64,000 nucleotides of DNA from Pseudolactococcus insecticola (GTDB lineage Bacteria; Bacillota; Bacilli; Lactobacillales; Streptococcaceae), in contig NZ_BLLH01000008.1 in assembly GCF_011170065.1 (NCBI RefSeq), positions 37,118 through 101,117 of the forward strand, given 5' to 3'. Below are positions 38,247 through 48,069 of this stretch, one piece after another. The stretch's first letter is position 1; the number at the start of each line of letters is the position of its first letter. A program made the position numbers and the translations under genes. A model generated the notes under the pieces. The model was not told the DNA's origin. It did not search any database and worked only from the letters and a program-made list of their open reading frames with translations.

Positions 38247-39116
38247 ATGCACATAGCAGATTATCGCGTTACTCAGGCCATTTTAGAGCGTCATGGCTTT
38301 TCATTCAAAAAAAGTCTGGGGCAAAATTTCCTCACAGATACCAATATTTTACAAAAAATTGTTGATACGGCTGAGATTGACCAGGATGTCAATGTCATCG
38401 AAATCGGCCCTGGCATCGGTGCTCTGACGGAGTTTATCGCAGAGAAAGCTTCCGAAGTCATGGCCTTTGAGATTGATGATCGTCTGATTCCCATCCTCGC
38501 AGATACTTTACGTGATTTTGATAATATCACAGTTATTAACGAAGACGTGCTCAAAGCGGATTTACAGACGCACATCAAAAATTTTAAAAACCCTAACCTA
38601 CCGATAAAAGTTGTCGCAAATCTGCCTTATTACATCACGACGCCCATTCTCATGCACCTGATTGAGAGCAAGATTCCTTTCACCGAGTTTGTCGTCATGA
38701 TGCAAAAAGAAGTGGCAGATCGCATCAGTGCAAGCCCTAATACTAAGGCTTATGGCAGCTTGTCAATCGCAGTTCAGTACTATATGACTGCACAGGTGGC
38801 TTTTATCGTACCCAAAACGGTCTTTGTGCCCGCGCCAAACGTTGATTCGGCCATCCTTAAGATGACTCGGCGCGATGCGCCAATGGTAGAGGTTTCTGAT
38901 GAAGATTTCTTTTTCAAAGTCGCAAGACTTGCCTTTGTCCATCGCAGAAAAACGCTCTGGAACAACCTCCAGTCAGCCTTTGGCAAGACAGAAGACATCC
39001 GTGCCCAATTAACAAAATCACTAGAAATAGCAGAAATATCCCCACAAATCAGGGGCGAAGCCCTCTCAATTCCTGAGTTTGCAAAACTTGCTGAGGCACT
39101 TTTGCCACTTAAATAA
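38247..39116 (+). CDS. rsmA: 16S rRNA dimethyladenosine transferase
   Basis: 289 residues. It begins with [11 protein letters not shown], has the SAM-binding motif [15 protein letters not shown] near residue 52 and the catalytic motif [13 protein letters not shown] near 128. It dimethylates two adjacent adenines in helix 45 of 16S rRNA, and loss gives kasugamycin resistance. It completes the tatD-rnmV-rsmA series and ends ahead of a hairpin region convergent with the Apf-like gene. Confidence 0.98.
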   Translation: MHIADYRVTQAILERHGFSFKKSLGQNFLTDTNILQKIVDTAEIDQDVNVIEIGPGIGALTEFIAEKASEVMAFEIDDRLIPILADTLRDFDNITVINEDVLKADLQTHIKNFKNPNLPIKVVANLPYYITTPILMHLIESKIPFTEFVVMMQKEVADRISASPNTKAYGSLSIAVQYYMTAQVAFIVPKTVFVPAPNVDSAILKMTRRDAPMVEVSDEDFFFKVARLAFVHRRKTLWNNLQSAFGKTEDIRAQLTKSLEIAEISPQIRGEALSIPEFAKLAEALLPLK

Positions 39117-39151
39117 AAAGCCCACCGAAGGCTTAACTGTAGTGACTCCGA

Positions 39152-39180
39152 AAAGTTAGACGAAAAATCTAACTTCATTT
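39152..39180 (+). terminator. Terminator after rsmA
   Basis: AAAGTTAGA and TCTAACTT pair around CGAAAAA, followed by CATTTT. Confidence 0.65.
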
Positions 39181-39189
39181 TACAATTTG

Positions 39190-39219
39190 CAAAAAAAATC
39201 CAAGTATAAATACTTGGAT
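39190..39219 (-). terminator. Terminator of the Apf-like gene
   Basis: ATCCAAGTAT-AA-ATACTTGGAT (39198-39219) is a perfect inverted repeat, with eight A before it that give a U run on the minus strand. Confidence 0.8.
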
Positions 39220-39270
39220 AAAAAGTCTAATTTTGGGGGCATATCAAACGCCATTAGTTTTTTTTATATT

Positions 39271-39897
39271 TTAGTACCAGCCATTTGCCTGATGAAAGGC
39301 CCAGGCTGCTTCCCATGAACCGTAGCGCTGTGCGACATAGTTGTCGGCGACGCGTTCTTGATTGGCAGCAGAATAGTCGCCACCCAGGTAGGAAGCTGAA
39401 AGTTGGTAACGGCCGTAGTATTGTCCGTTTTGTGCCGTGTAGGAACCACCAGACTCTGTCATAGCAATCGCTTCTTTAGCGGAGCTTGCAGAAAAGCCGT
39501 TCGGCGTTGCATAGCTATCAGCAGTCGTTTCAGTTGTCTGTGTTGGTACGACGTCAGCAGTCGCAGTTTCAGTTGTGTTAGTGGCATTTTCAGAAGCAAC
39601 TGTTGCATCAGTATCGATGGTAATTGCTTGTCCGACTTGGATCAAGCTGAGGTTGTCGATGTGATTAGCCGTAGCAATCGCTTGAACATGGCTGTCGTCG
39701 TTGAAAAATTGTTCAGAAATCTGAGATAGTGTATCGCCAGGTTTCACTGTATAAGTGACTTGGTCAGCGCTTGCCAAAGTAGCATTGCCTGATGCAAAGA
39801 TACCACCTGCAATCAGTGTACCAGCTACAAGGGCGATGTTTTTAGTTGACATTTTTTTAGTCAACGCTTTAAGCTCGTCGTGTTTATATGTTTTCAT
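39271..39897 (-). CDS. Secreted LysM protein with Apf/transglycosylase-like C-terminus
   Basis: 208 residues. A signal peptide (STKNIALVAGTLIAGGIFASG, shown here in part as IALVAGTLIAGG) is followed by a LysM domain (YTVKPGDTLSQISEQFFND, then LIQVGQAITI), a Thr/Ala linker and a C-terminal domain (AIAMTESGGSYTAQNGQYYG to AAWAFHQANGWY). The C-terminus matches the aggregation-promoting-factor family, which has a lysozyme-like fold; its Glu in MTESGGSY is a possible catalytic residue. It likely binds peptidoglycan on the cell surface and may have wall-lytic or aggregation roles. Confidence 0.87.
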   Translation of the reverse strand: MKTYKHDELKALTKKMSTKNIALVAGTLIAGGIFASGNATLASADQVTYTVKPGDTLSQISEQFFNDDSHVQAIATANHIDNLSLIQVGQAITIDTDATVASENATNTTETATADVVPTQTTETTADSYATPNGFSASSAKEAIAMTESGGSYTAQNGQYYGRYQLSASYLGGDYSAANQERVADNYVAQRYGSWEAAWAFHQANGWY

Positions 39898-39995
39898 GTC
39901 TCTTAGTTTAACAAACTATTTTACCAGTCATGTGAAAATGGCGTGAAGCTTTTGTAACGAATGTGACAGTTTGTCATAAAAGTCACTTGACAATA

Positions 39996-40004
39996 TGATA
40001 TAAT
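39996..40004 (+). promoter_or_regulatory. Extended -10 promoter of prfC
   Basis: TGATATAAT lies about 116 bases before prfC. The leader between contains TAAAATAC and GTATTTTA some 40 bases apart, which could pair; no function is known. Confidence 0.5.
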
Positions 40005-40120
40005 AAAACTAATTGCGTGAAAATGGACAGTATAAAATACTAGTGGAAAGTGCCGAATAACAAGCTAATCGTGTATTTTACCCACATTTTTAAAAGAATA
40101 AGACGATATAAGGAAGTCAC

Positions 40121-41677
40121 ATGACAACATTAGCAGAAGATATTAAACGTAGACGAACATTTGCCATTATCAGTCACCCGGATGCCGGAAAAACGACGAT
40201 AACTGAACAACTCCTTTATTTTGGTGGTGAGATTCGTGAGGCAGGTACTGTAAAAGGCAAGAAAACGGGCCATTTTGCTAAGTCCGACTGGATGGACATC
40301 GAAAAGCAACGTGGGATTTCCGTGACGTCATCTGTTATGCAGTTTGACTACGCAGGTAAGCGCGTCAATATCCTGGATACACCAGGGCATGAGGACTTTT
40401 CTGAAGATACTTACAGAACGCTTATGGCGGTCGATGCTGCTGTCATGGTGATTGACAGCGCAAAAGGGATCGAAGCGCAGACGAAAAAACTGTTCCAGGT
40501 TGTCAAACAACGTGGCATTCCTGTTTTTACCTTTATCAATAAACTTGACCGTGACGGGCGTGAACCGCTTGATTTACTAGCTGAACTCGAAGAGGTGCTT
40601 GGTATTTTCTCAACGCCGATGAACTGGCCAATCGGTATGGGGAAAAACTTTGAAGGCTTGTATGATATGACAAACAAGCGTTTGGAGCTTTATCGTGGGG
40701 ATGAGCGTTTTGTTGATTTTGAGCAAGGTGAGCAAGTTTTTGCGACCAATCCTTTTTATCAGCAAGCAAAAGACGATATTGAGCTGATGACTGAGGCGGG
40801 GAATCCCTTTGATGCGGCTGCTGTTTTAGCTGGTAATTTGACACCTGTCTTTTTCGGATCAGCACTGACAAACTTTGGTGTGCAGACTTTCCTAGATAGT
40901 TTTCTAGCTTACGCGCCCGAGCCGCAAGGGCACAAGACAACAACTGAAGAGATTGTGTCACCAACGACGCCAGACTTTTCTGGATTCGTCTTCAAGATTC
41001 AGGCTAACATGGACCCACGTCACCGCGACAGAATCGCTTTTGTGCGCATCGTGTCGGGTGAGTTCGATAAGGGCATGTCGGTCAAGCTTGCGCGCACGGG
41101 TAAGGCTGTTAAGCTCAGTAATGTCACACAGTTTATGGCGGAAAGCCGTGAAAATGTTGAAAATGCGGTCGCAGGCGATATTATCGGGGTGTATGATACG
41201 GGGACTTATCAGGTCGGAGATACCCTGACGACAGGCAGTCTTAAAGTTGAGTTTGAACCACTGCCGACGTTTACGCCTGAGCTTTTTATGAAAGTTTCGG
41301 CAAAAAATGTCATGAAGCAAAAGTCTTTCCATAAGGGTATCGAGCAGCTAGTGCAAGAAGGCGCCATTCAGCTCTATAAAAACTATCAGACGGGCGAGTA
41401 TATGCTGGGAGCTGTCGGTCAGCTGCAGTTTGAAGTCTTTCAGCACCGCATGGAAGGCGAGTACAATGCTGAGGTTGTTATGAGCCAAATGGGCAAAAAA
41501 ACCGTGCGCTGGATCAAGCCTGAGGACCTGGACGAACGCATGTCAAGTTCGCGCAATATCCTAGCCAGAGACCGTTTTGACAATCCTTTGTTCCTATTTG
41601 AAAATCAGTTTGCGGAACGCTGGTTTGCCGATAAATATCCTGATGTGGTTTTGAGTGATCAGGCACCTGTCAGATAA
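40121..41677 (+). CDS. prfC: Peptide chain release factor 3
   Basis: 518 residues, a translational GTPase. G1 is [14 protein letters not shown]3 is [11 protein letters not shown] and G4 is [10 protein letters not shown], and the RF3-typical [19 protein letters not shown] lies between. RF3 recycles release factors 1 and 2 after termination. It is a single gene with its own promoter and terminator. Confidence 0.97.
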   Translation: MTTLAEDIKRRRTFAIISHPDAGKTTITEQLLYFGGEIREAGTVKGKKTGHFAKSDWMDIEKQRGISVTSSVMQFDYAGKRVNILDTPGHEDFSEDTYRTLMAVDAAVMVIDSAKGIEAQTKKLFQVVKQRGIPVFTFINKLDRDGREPLDLLAELEEVLGIFSTPMNWPIGMGKNFEGLYDMTNKRLELYRGDERFVDFEQGEQVFATNPFYQQAKDDIELMTEAGNPFDAAAVLAGNLTPVFFGSALTNFGVQTFLDSFLAYAPEPQGHKTTTEEIVSPTTPDFSGFVFKIQANMDPRHRDRIAFVRIVSGEFDKGMSVKLARTGKAVKLSNVTQFMAESRENVENAVAGDIIGVYDTGTYQVGDTLTTGSLKVEFEPLPTFTPELFMKVSAKNVMKQKSFHKGIEQLVQEGAIQLYKNYQTGEYMLGAVGQLQFEVFQHRMEGEYNAEVVMSQMGKKTVRWIKPEDLDERMSSSRNILARDRFDNPLFLFENQFAERWFADKYPDVVLSDQAPVR

Positions 41678-41685
41678 TCAAAGAG

Positions 41686-41717
41686 AATCAGACGTTTGAA
41701 AAGACGTGTGATTTTTT
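41686..41717 (+). terminator. Terminator after prfC
   Basis: AATCA-g-ACGT and ACGT-g-TGATT pair around TTGAAAAG, followed by T6. Confidence 0.8.
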
Positions 41718-41791
41718 CTTTGGATGATTTTTGACGCTCAAAACGTGAAAACGCATTCTTAACTAGAGTGCTATCATTTTCACTAAAATTG

Positions 41792-41960
41792 TGCTATACT
41801 TAATAGGTTGTCCAATCGGGGCAACCGTCACTCAATGGAGTATTTGGATTTAGTATTTAGCGTTTTGAGCCTGTTTGCTTGAAATGCAAACAAGTTTATG
41901 ATGAATGAACTTATAAAATAAGATTACCGAAAACTCCATGATATTTGAATGGAGAAACAT
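41792..41960 (+). promoter_or_regulatory. Promoter and structured leader of the cshA gene
   Basis: An extended -10 TGCTATACT (41792-41800) starts a leader of about 150 bases. It has a 5' hairpin GGTTG-t-CC/GGGG-CAACC (about 41806-41825), a hairpin GTTTGC/GCAAAC (about 41872-41890), and ACTCCAT at 41933-41939. ACTCCAT can pair with ATGGAGT at 41835-41841, and its last six bases CTCCAT can pair with ATGGAG at 41949-41954, which includes the gene's Shine-Dalgarno GGAG. The pairings are read directly; the switch role is inferred. Confidence 0.6.
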
Positions 41961-43517
41961 TTGAAATTTACAGAACTCGGATTGTCAGAAGACATCCTAT
42001 CAGCAGTTACAAAAGCAGGCTTTGAGCAACCAACGCCTATCCAAGAACAAACAATCATGCTTGCGCTCGCAGGCCGTGATGTTATCGGTCAAGCTCAAAC
42101 AGGTACTGGTAAGACAGCTGCCTTTGGCCTACCAACACTTGATAAAATCGACGTCAACGGTGGTTTGCAAGCCTTAGTTATTGCACCAACACGTGAACTT
42201 GCGGTGCAATCACAAGAAGAACTTTTCCGTTTTGGTCGCGACAAAGGCATCAAAGTCCGCTCAGTCTTTGGTGGTGCGAGTATTGACAAACAAATCAAAG
42301 CGCTCAAATCTGGTGCACATGTCGTTGTCGGCACGCCAGGTCGTATGGTTGACTTGATTAAACGTCGTGCACTTCAGCTTGGTGATATTGAAACCTTGAT
42401 CCTTGATGAAGCTGACGAAATGTTGAACATGGGCTTTATTGATGACCTTGAATTTATCATTAAAGCAACGCCAGCTGCGACACGTCAAACGCTTTTGTTC
42501 TCAGCGACAATGCCTGATGCCATCAAAAAAATCGGCGTGAAATTCATGAAAGATCCTGAACATGTCAAAATCGTTTCAAAAGAAATGACATCAGACTTGA
42601 TTGATCAGTACTATGTGAAGACAAAAGAATTTGAAAAATTTGACGTCTTGACACGCCTGCTCGATGTTCAAAAGCCTGAACTTGCTATTGTATTTGGTCG
42701 GACAAAACGTCGTGTTGATGAAATCACACGTGGTTTGAAATTACTCGGTTACCGTGCAGAAGGTATCCATGGTGATTTGGCACAACAAAAACGCTTGGCT
42801 GTTTTGCGTGATTTTAAAAATGACAATCTGGATGTTTTGGTAGCAACTGACGTTGCGGCGCGTGGCCTTGATATTTCAGGTGTGACGCATGTCTACAACT
42901 ATGATATCACCCAAGACCAAGAAAGCTATGTTCACCGTATTGGCCGTACTGGTCGTGCCGGCAAATCTGGTTTGTCAATCACTTTTGTGTCAAATAACGA
43001 AATGGGCTATTTACGAGCGATTGAACGTTTGACGAAAAAAGAAATGAAAGGCATGAAGCCACCAACACGTGAGGAAGCTTATCAAGCAAGCCTTGCTGTT
43101 GCATTTGACGAAATCAAACGTGATCTGACAGATCCAAAACTGGCGGCTAAACTCGACAAATTTGACGAAGATGCTGACAAGCTTTTGGCTGAATATGATC
43201 CAAAACTTTTGGTTTCACTCTTGCTTCAAGCCAAAGTAAAAGATCCTGATACACGTCCAAAAGTTGAAATCGCAGCTGAAAAACCATTGCCATTTAACGG
43301 TGAAGGTGGTAAAGGCGGCGGCCGTGGCGGTAATCGTGGTGGTGGCCGTGGACGCAATGATCGTCGTGGTGGTGGCTATAACCGTGATAAACGTGGCGGA
43401 CGCGATCGTGATGACCGTAACAAAAAAGATTACTATAAAAAAGATAAGCAAAAAGTCCATCCAAAAGCGACTGAAAAGAAACCTGGTTTTGTGATTCGTA
43501 ATAAGGGTGATAAATAA
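41961..43517 (+). CDS. cshA: DEAD-box RNA helicase CshA
   Basis: 518 residues from TTG 41961, giving MKFTELGLSEDI, the usual CshA beginning, with GGAG 6 bases before it. An ATG at 41949 would contain that Shine-Dalgarno and is less likely. Helicase motifs in order: Q motif (PTPIQEQTI), AQTGTGKT, PTRELA, DEAD in LILDEADEML, SAT, ARGLDISGV and HRIGRTGRAG. The C-terminal tail is Gly/Arg-rich (GGRGGNRGGGRGRNDRRGG), suited to RNA binding. CshA helps RNA decay and ribosome assembly, especially in the cold. Confidence 0.95.
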   Translation: MKFTELGLSEDILSAVTKAGFEQPTPIQEQTIMLALAGRDVIGQAQTGTGKTAAFGLPTLDKIDVNGGLQALVIAPTRELAVQSQEELFRFGRDKGIKVRSVFGGASIDKQIKALKSGAHVVVGTPGRMVDLIKRRALQLGDIETLILDEADEMLNMGFIDDLEFIIKATPAATRQTLLFSATMPDAIKKIGVKFMKDPEHVKIVSKEMTSDLIDQYYVKTKEFEKFDVLTRLLDVQKPELAIVFGRTKRRVDEITRGLKLLGYRAEGIHGDLAQQKRLAVLRDFKNDNLDVLVATDVAARGLDISGVTHVYNYDITQDQESYVHRIGRTGRAGKSGLSITFVSNNEMGYLRAIERLTKKEMKGMKPPTREEAYQASLAVAFDEIKRDLTDPKLAAKLDKFDEDADKLLAEYDPKLLVSLLLQAKVKDPDTRPKVEIAAEKPLPFNGEGGKGGGRGGNRGGGRGRNDRRGGGYNRDKRGGRDRDDRNKKDYYKKDKQKVHPKATEKKPGFVIRNKGDK

Positions 43518-43536
43518 ACTTGCAATAGGCAACTCT

Positions 43537-43568
43537 GAAAAGTCGGAAACGGCTTTTTGTGTTATAAT
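43537..43568 (+). promoter_or_regulatory. cshA terminator and era promoter
   Basis: A stem AAAAGTCG/CGGCTTTT with GAAA loop (43537-43558) ends cshA. It is followed at once by the extended -10 TGTTATAAT (43560-43568) for era. The era leader contains the small hairpin TTGGCA-ACTG-TGCCAA. Confidence 0.65.
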
Positions 43569-43635
43569 AAAGAGATAAAAAATACAGTCGTTGGCAACTG
43601 TGCCAAGATTACCTTCTAACTAGAAAGAATAAAAC

Positions 43636-44535
43636 ATGACCTTCAAATCAGGATTTGTATCCATCATCGGCCGTCCAAACGTCGGTAAATCAACCTTGCT
43701 CAATCATGTTATGGGGCAAAAAATTGCCATCATGAGTGATAAGGCGCAGACAACACGTAATAAAATCCAAGGGATTTATACAACCGAAACTGAGCAGATC
43801 GTTTTCATCGATACACCAGGGATTCATAAGCCACACAATGCTTTGGGTGACTACATGGTGGAGTCTGCTTACTCGACTTTGCGAGAAGTTGACACGGTGC
43901 TGTTTATGGTGCCTGCCGATGAGGCGCGTGGCAAGGGTGACAACATGATCATTGATCGCTTGAAACAGGCCAATGTCCCTGCTATTTTGGTTGTCAATAA
44001 GATTGATAAGGTGCATCCAGACCAGTTGCTTGCACAAATCGATGATTTTCGCACGCAGATGGACTTTAAAGAAGTTATCCCGATTTCAGCCTTAGAAGGC
44101 AATAACACGGATAAGTTGCTTGAAATTCTCAAAAGTAATCTGGAAGAAGGATTCAAATATTTCCCTGATGATATGATTACTGATCACCCTGAGCGTTTTT
44201 TGGTCGGTGAGATGATTCGGGAAAAAGTGCTGATTTTGACACGCGAGGAAGTGCCGCATTCGATTGCGGTGACAGTTGACTCGATGAAACGTGATGAAGA
44301 TACTAATAAAGTCCACATCATGGCGACAATTTACGTTGAACGCAAGAGTCAAAAAGGCATTATCCTTGGTAAAGGTGGTGACATGATCCGCAAAGTCGGG
44401 AAAATGGCACGCCGTGACATCGAGCTCATGCTAGGAGACAAGGTTTACCTAGAAACATGGGTTAAAATCAAGTCAAACTGGCGTGATAAAAAAATTGATA
44501 TACAGGAAATGGGTTATCGCAAGGACGATTATTGA
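43636..44535 (+). CDS. era: GTPase Era
   Basis: 299 residues. GTPase motifs: GRPNVGKST (residues 12-20), DTPGIHKP and NKIDKV. The C-terminal KH RNA-binding domain contains [21 protein letters not shown]. Era binds the 3' end of 16S rRNA and acts as a checkpoint in 30S assembly. The stop codon overlaps the start of the following flippase gene (TGATG). Confidence 0.98.
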   Translation: MTFKSGFVSIIGRPNVGKSTLLNHVMGQKIAIMSDKAQTTRNKIQGIYTTETEQIVFIDTPGIHKPHNALGDYMVESAYSTLREVDTVLFMVPADEARGKGDNMIIDRLKQANVPAILVVNKIDKVHPDQLLAQIDDFRTQMDFKEVIPISALEGNNTDKLLEILKSNLEEGFKYFPDDMITDHPERFLVGEMIREKVLILTREEVPHSIAVTVDSMKRDEDTNKVHIMATIYVERKSQKGIILGKGGDMIRKVGKMARRDIELMLGDKVYLETWVKIKSNWRDKKIDIQEMGYRKDDY

Positions 44536-46163
44536 TGGAAAATGCAGAATTTATAGAAGAAGAGATTTCCACTGCTGAAAATCAGCAAAATAGGATGCTT
44601 GCTGGCACTTTTTGGATGACAGCAGGCGATTTTCTCTCAAAAATCTTGGGTGCCATCTATATCATTCCTTGGTATGCCTGGATGGGTACCCACGGTGATC
44701 AGGCAAATGCCCTGTTTTCAATGGGTTATAACGTATATGCCTTGTTTTTGCTGATTTCAACGGCTGGTATTCCAGTTGCCATTTCGCGTGAAGTTGCCAA
44801 GTACAATGCGCTGGGTGATCGCAATATGTCTTATCGATTAGTCAGACAAATGCTGGTCTTTATGGGTGTACTGGGGCTATTTTTTGCTGGGGTTATGTAT
44901 TTGCTTGCGCCATTTTTTGCCAGTCTATCTGGTGGTGGCAAGGACTTGATTCCAGTCATGAAAAGCCTGTCGCTTGCTGTCTTGGTTTTCCCTGCTATGT
45001 CGGTGATCCGAGGTTATTTTCAGGGTCTTAGCAACATGAAGCCTTACGCACTCAGCCAACTCATGGAGCAGATTGTTCGTGTGATTTGGATGTTGGTTAC
45101 AGCTTATACGATTATGAAGATTGGCTCGGGGGACTGGGTGAAGGCTGTGACGCAGTCAACAACAGCAGCTTTTATCGGGATGATTGCAAGCACGGTTGTT
45201 TTAGTTGTTTCCTTGATGCGACAAGGTGATATTTCAAAGATTGCAAATCCTGGTAAGTCAAATCACGAGATAAATGCCGTCAGATTATTAACGCAGACTT
45301 TAAAACAGGCCATTCCGTTTATTGTGATTGGGTCTGCCATCCAAATTTTTAAATTGATTGACCAGTCAACATTTCCGCATGTTATGAGACTTGTTGCGAA
45401 CTATACAGATGCACAGCTGATGATTTTTTTCTCTTACTTTTCAGCCAACACGGATAAATTGACCATGGTCTTGATTGGTGTTGCGACAACGCTAGGCGGT
45501 GTCAGCATTCCGCTTATAACATCCAGCTATGTCAAGGGTGAAAAAAAAGAAACGGCGCATCTGATTTCTTATAGTGTTCAGCTGTTTGCGATTTTCATGA
45601 TTCCTGCAGTTGTGGGTATGAGTCTTTTATCACGAAATATTTACACGATATTTTATGTGACACCAAATCAACTTCAGCTCAATCTCTTTATCTTTGCCTT
45701 CTTGCAAAGTTTTCTACTTGCGAGCTACGCCATGTTATCGCCTATGTTACAAGCGCTGCACCACAGCCGACTTGCCATGCGCTATTTTGGCGCAACGCTT
45801 ATCATCAAGCTGATTTTGCAGGTGCCTGCGATCTATCTCTATGAGTCATATGGGCCGATGATTGCGACGACGATTGCTTTTGGGACGGGCGTTTTCCTGT
45901 TTCTGCGCAAGATTCAGCAGGTTTCAAATTTCTCAATCAAGGCGACATTTCGCGGTGTTTTGGGCATTGTCTGCATGACGGCGGTCATGGCAGTTATTGT
46001 TTTGGTGGTCAAATGGTTGCTGCCGTCAAACGTCTATCTGACGACAGTTGTATCGGGAGGTATTGGCCTCATTAGCTATCTGATCATGGCAGCAAAACTT
46101 GGCTATCTTGAAAAATTGCTAGGGGCAAAGGGAACATCTTTGCGCCGTAAACTTCATATTTAA
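44535..46163 (+). CDS. MurJ-type lipid II flippase (MOP/YtgP family)
   Basis: 542 residues from ATG 44535, which shares bases with the era stop codon, so translation is probably coupled. About 14 hydrophobic helices are present. Family features include GTFWMTAGDFLSKILGAIY at the start, TAGIPVAISREVAKYNALGD and FPAMSVIRGYFQGLSNM. The closest described relative is Bacillus YtgP (MurJ), which flips lipid II across the membrane for wall synthesis. A role in export of another polysaccharide intermediate cannot be excluded. Confidence 0.9.
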   Translation: MENAEFIEEEISTAENQQNRMLAGTFWMTAGDFLSKILGAIYIIPWYAWMGTHGDQANALFSMGYNVYALFLLISTAGIPVAISREVAKYNALGDRNMSYRLVRQMLVFMGVLGLFFAGVMYLLAPFFASLSGGGKDLIPVMKSLSLAVLVFPAMSVIRGYFQGLSNMKPYALSQLMEQIVRVIWMLVTAYTIMKIGSGDWVKAVTQSTTAAFIGMIASTVVLVVSLMRQGDISKIANPGKSNHEINAVRLLTQTLKQAIPFIVIGSAIQIFKLIDQSTFPHVMRLVANYTDAQLMIFFSYFSANTDKLTMVLIGVATTLGGVSIPLITSSYVKGEKKETAHLISYSVQLFAIFMIPAVVGMSLLSRNIYTIFYVTPNQLQLNLFIFAFLQSFLLASYAMLSPMLQALHHSRLAMRYFGATLIIKLILQVPAIYLYESYGPMIATTIAFGTGVFLFLRKIQQVSNFSIKATFRGVLGIVCMTAVMAVIVLVVKWLLPSNVYLTTVVSGGIGLISYLIMAAKLGYLEKLLGAKGTSLRRKLHI

Positions 46164-46179
46164 CAAAGGAAAGACACAC

Positions 46180-46332
46180 ATGGGTAAATATCAACTCGAC
46201 TATAAAGGACAAGCATCTGTCCAAAAATTTCACGAAAAAAATTCGACGGGTAAGTCTGATAAGCAAAAAAAGCTTGATGAGATTAAAGCCAACTATCTAA
46301 ATAAGAAAAAGAAATCAGGCAAGTCGCTATGA
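46180..46332 (+). CDS. Small basic conserved protein before nrdG
   Basis: 50 residues starting MGKYQLDYKGQASVQKFHEK and ending in a Lys-rich tail. AAAGGAAAG lies before the ATG, and the stop overlaps the nrdG start (ATGA). I recall a similar small protein in the streptococcal nrdD-nrdG cluster. No function is known. Its size, charge and position suggest a genuine gene tied to the anaerobic ribonucleotide reductase activase. Confidence 0.8.
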   Translation: MGKYQLDYKGQASVQKFHEKNSTGKSDKQKKLDEIKANYLNKKKKSGKSL

Positions 46333-46928
46333 ACAATCCAAAACCGCAAGAATGGACTTCTGACGAGTTGTCACAAGGCTATATTGCAGACTACAAACCG
46401 CTAAATTTTGTGGATGGTGAAGGCATTCGTAACTCACTTTATGTGAGTGGGTGCATGTTTCATTGCGAAGGTTGCTACAATGAAGCGACATGGAATTTTC
46501 GATTTGGCACGCCTTATACGGCGGAGCTTGAAGCACGTATCATGTCTGACATGGCACTGTCTTATGTGCAAGGTCTGACTTTGCTAGGTGGCGAACCATT
46601 TTTGAACACGCAAGTTGTTTTACCGCTTGTTAAGCGCATCAAAAAAGAGTTACCAGAAAAAGATATTTGGAGCTGGACGGGCTATACTTGGGACGAGCTC
46701 ATGCAAGAAACGCCTGATAAACTTGAATTGCTTGATAATATTGATATCCTAGTCGACGGGCGTTTTGAGCTGGCTAAAAAAAATCTACTCTTGCAATTTC
46801 GTGGGTCGTCAAATCAGCGGATTATCGACGTAAAAAAATCTCTCGCTAAAGGAGAGGTTGTCATCTGGGATAAGCTCAATGACGGCAAGCAATCTGTTGA
46901 GCAATTTCACAAAGAAAAACTCATCTAA
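46329..46928 (+). CDS. nrdG: Anaerobic ribonucleotide reductase activating protein
   Basis: 199 residues, radical SAM enzyme. The iron-sulfur motif CxxxCxxC is seen in SGCMFHCEGCYNEATW near residues 44-55, with the class NrdG motif GEGIRNSLYV before it and LTLLGGEPFLN after it. It generates the glycyl radical on NrdD so that deoxynucleotides can be made without oxygen. The nrdD gene is not adjacent here, unlike the usual cluster. It overlaps the small upstream gene by 4 bases. Confidence 0.95.
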   Translation: MNNPKPQEWTSDELSQGYIADYKPLNFVDGEGIRNSLYVSGCMFHCEGCYNEATWNFRFGTPYTAELEARIMSDMALSYVQGLTLLGGEPFLNTQVVLPLVKRIKKELPEKDIWSWTGYTWDELMQETPDKLELLDNIDILVDGRFELAKKNLLLQFRGSSNQRIIDVKKSLAKGEVVIWDKLNDGKQSVEQFHKEKLI

Positions 46929-46940
46929 CAAGTCATATGA

Positions 46941-46982
46941 AAGACGTTCACAAGGGCGTTTTTTTCATTTTTAACATATAAT
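46941..46982 (+). promoter_or_regulatory. Weak terminator of nrdG and promoter of the oxidoreductase gene
   Basis: AAGACGTTC/GGGCGTT can form a weak stem followed by T7. TATAAT at 46977-46982 stands about 20 bases before the next gene. Confidence 0.45.
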
Positions 46983-47001
46983 AGAATATGAGGTAAATAA
47001 C

Positions 47002-48042
47002 ATGAAAAAACTAAATATCGCCTATGTTGGCTTTGGCAAATCAACAAATCGCTATCACATTCCTTTCGTCAGAACACGTGACACCTTCAATATCAGCCGT
47101 GTCTATGTCAGAAGCTTGGGGAAAAATCCGATTGAACAGGCTGCGCTTGAAGCAACAGGCACGATTTTCTCTACTAATATCCATGATATTATCAATGACG
47201 CAACTATTGATCTGGTTGTAGTTGTGACGCCTGCGACGACGCATTTTGACTTGGCACGTCAACTTTTGACGGCTGGGAAAAATGTCTTGTTGGACAAACC
47301 TGCTGTTGAAAAGCGCTCAGAAATGCAAGAACTCATCAACATCGCAAAAGAAAAAAATCTATTTTTTATGCCCTATCAAAATCGTCGATTTGACAGTGAT
47401 TATCTGACGGTCAAACACATTCTTGAAACGGGCTATCTGGGGCGGATTATTGACGTTGAACTGCATATGGACCATTATCGTCCGTCAGATGAGATTCAGA
47501 ATGGTCGTCAGATTGACGGTGCTTTCTATGGTCATGGCGTGCATTTGGTTGATCAGATGATTGCGCTGTTTGGTGTACCAGATCGTGTGACTTACGACAT
47601 TCGTGCGACGAGAAACCCCGCATCAAGCCTTGATGACCAGTTTGAGGTTGGCTTATTTTATGCTGACAATATGAAAGCCACGGTGCAGGCGACTGAGATG
47701 GCGATGACGAGCTATCCCAAGTGGGTCATCAAAGGCAGTCGTGGCAGCTATATCAAGTACAACATGGATCAGCAGGAAAATGACCTTAAGGCCTATATCT
47801 TACCGGGAGATTCGGGCTTTGGGAAAGATGCGCCGCAAGATTTTGGCAAGCTCGTCTATCTCAACCAGAGTGGCGATCGCATCGAAAAATACATCCCGTC
47901 TATCACAGGTGACTACGGTCGTGTTTATGACGCTGTTTACGACACTTTGGTCAATGGTGCTGAAAAATTAGTCACAGACACGCAAATGCTAGCTGTCATT
48001 GCAACACTTGAAAATGGCTTTACGGCGCAACAAATGCTATAA
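47002..48042 (+). CDS. Gfo/Idh/MocA-family NAD(P)-dependent oxidoreductase
   Basis: 346 residues. The N-terminal Rossmann region begins IAYVGFGKSTNRYHIPF. The family active-site region is present as LLDKPAVEKRSEM (xKP motif) and HGVHLVDQMIALFG. The C-terminal alpha/beta domain follows. Such enzymes oxidise or reduce sugars, inositols or related polyols; the substrate cannot be told from the sequence. It is a single gene, and the pepO promoter overlaps its stop codon. Confidence 0.9.
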   Translation: MKKLNIAYVGFGKSTNRYHIPFVRTRDTFNISRVYVRSLGKNPIEQAALEATGTIFSTNIHDIINDATIDLVVVVTPATTHFDLARQLLTAGKNVLLDKPAVEKRSEMQELINIAKEKNLFFMPYQNRRFDSDYLTVKHILETGYLGRIIDVELHMDHYRPSDEIQNGRQIDGAFYGHGVHLVDQMIALFGVPDRVTYDIRATRNPASSLDDQFEVGLFYADNMKATVQATEMAMTSYPKWVIKGSRGSYIKYNMDQQENDLKAYILPGDSGFGKDAPQDFGKLVYLNQSGDRIEKYIPSITGDYGRVYDAVYDTLVNGAEKLVTDTQMLAVIATLENGFTAQQML

Positions 48043-48043
48043 T
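48035..48043 (+). promoter_or_regulatory. Extended -10 promoter of pepO
   Basis: TGCTATAAT overlaps the stop codon of the oxidoreductase gene and lies 26 bases before the pepO ATG, so the pepO message has a very short leader. Confidence 0.6.
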
Positions 48044-48069
48044 ATGAGAAAATGAAAAGAGGATGTTAA

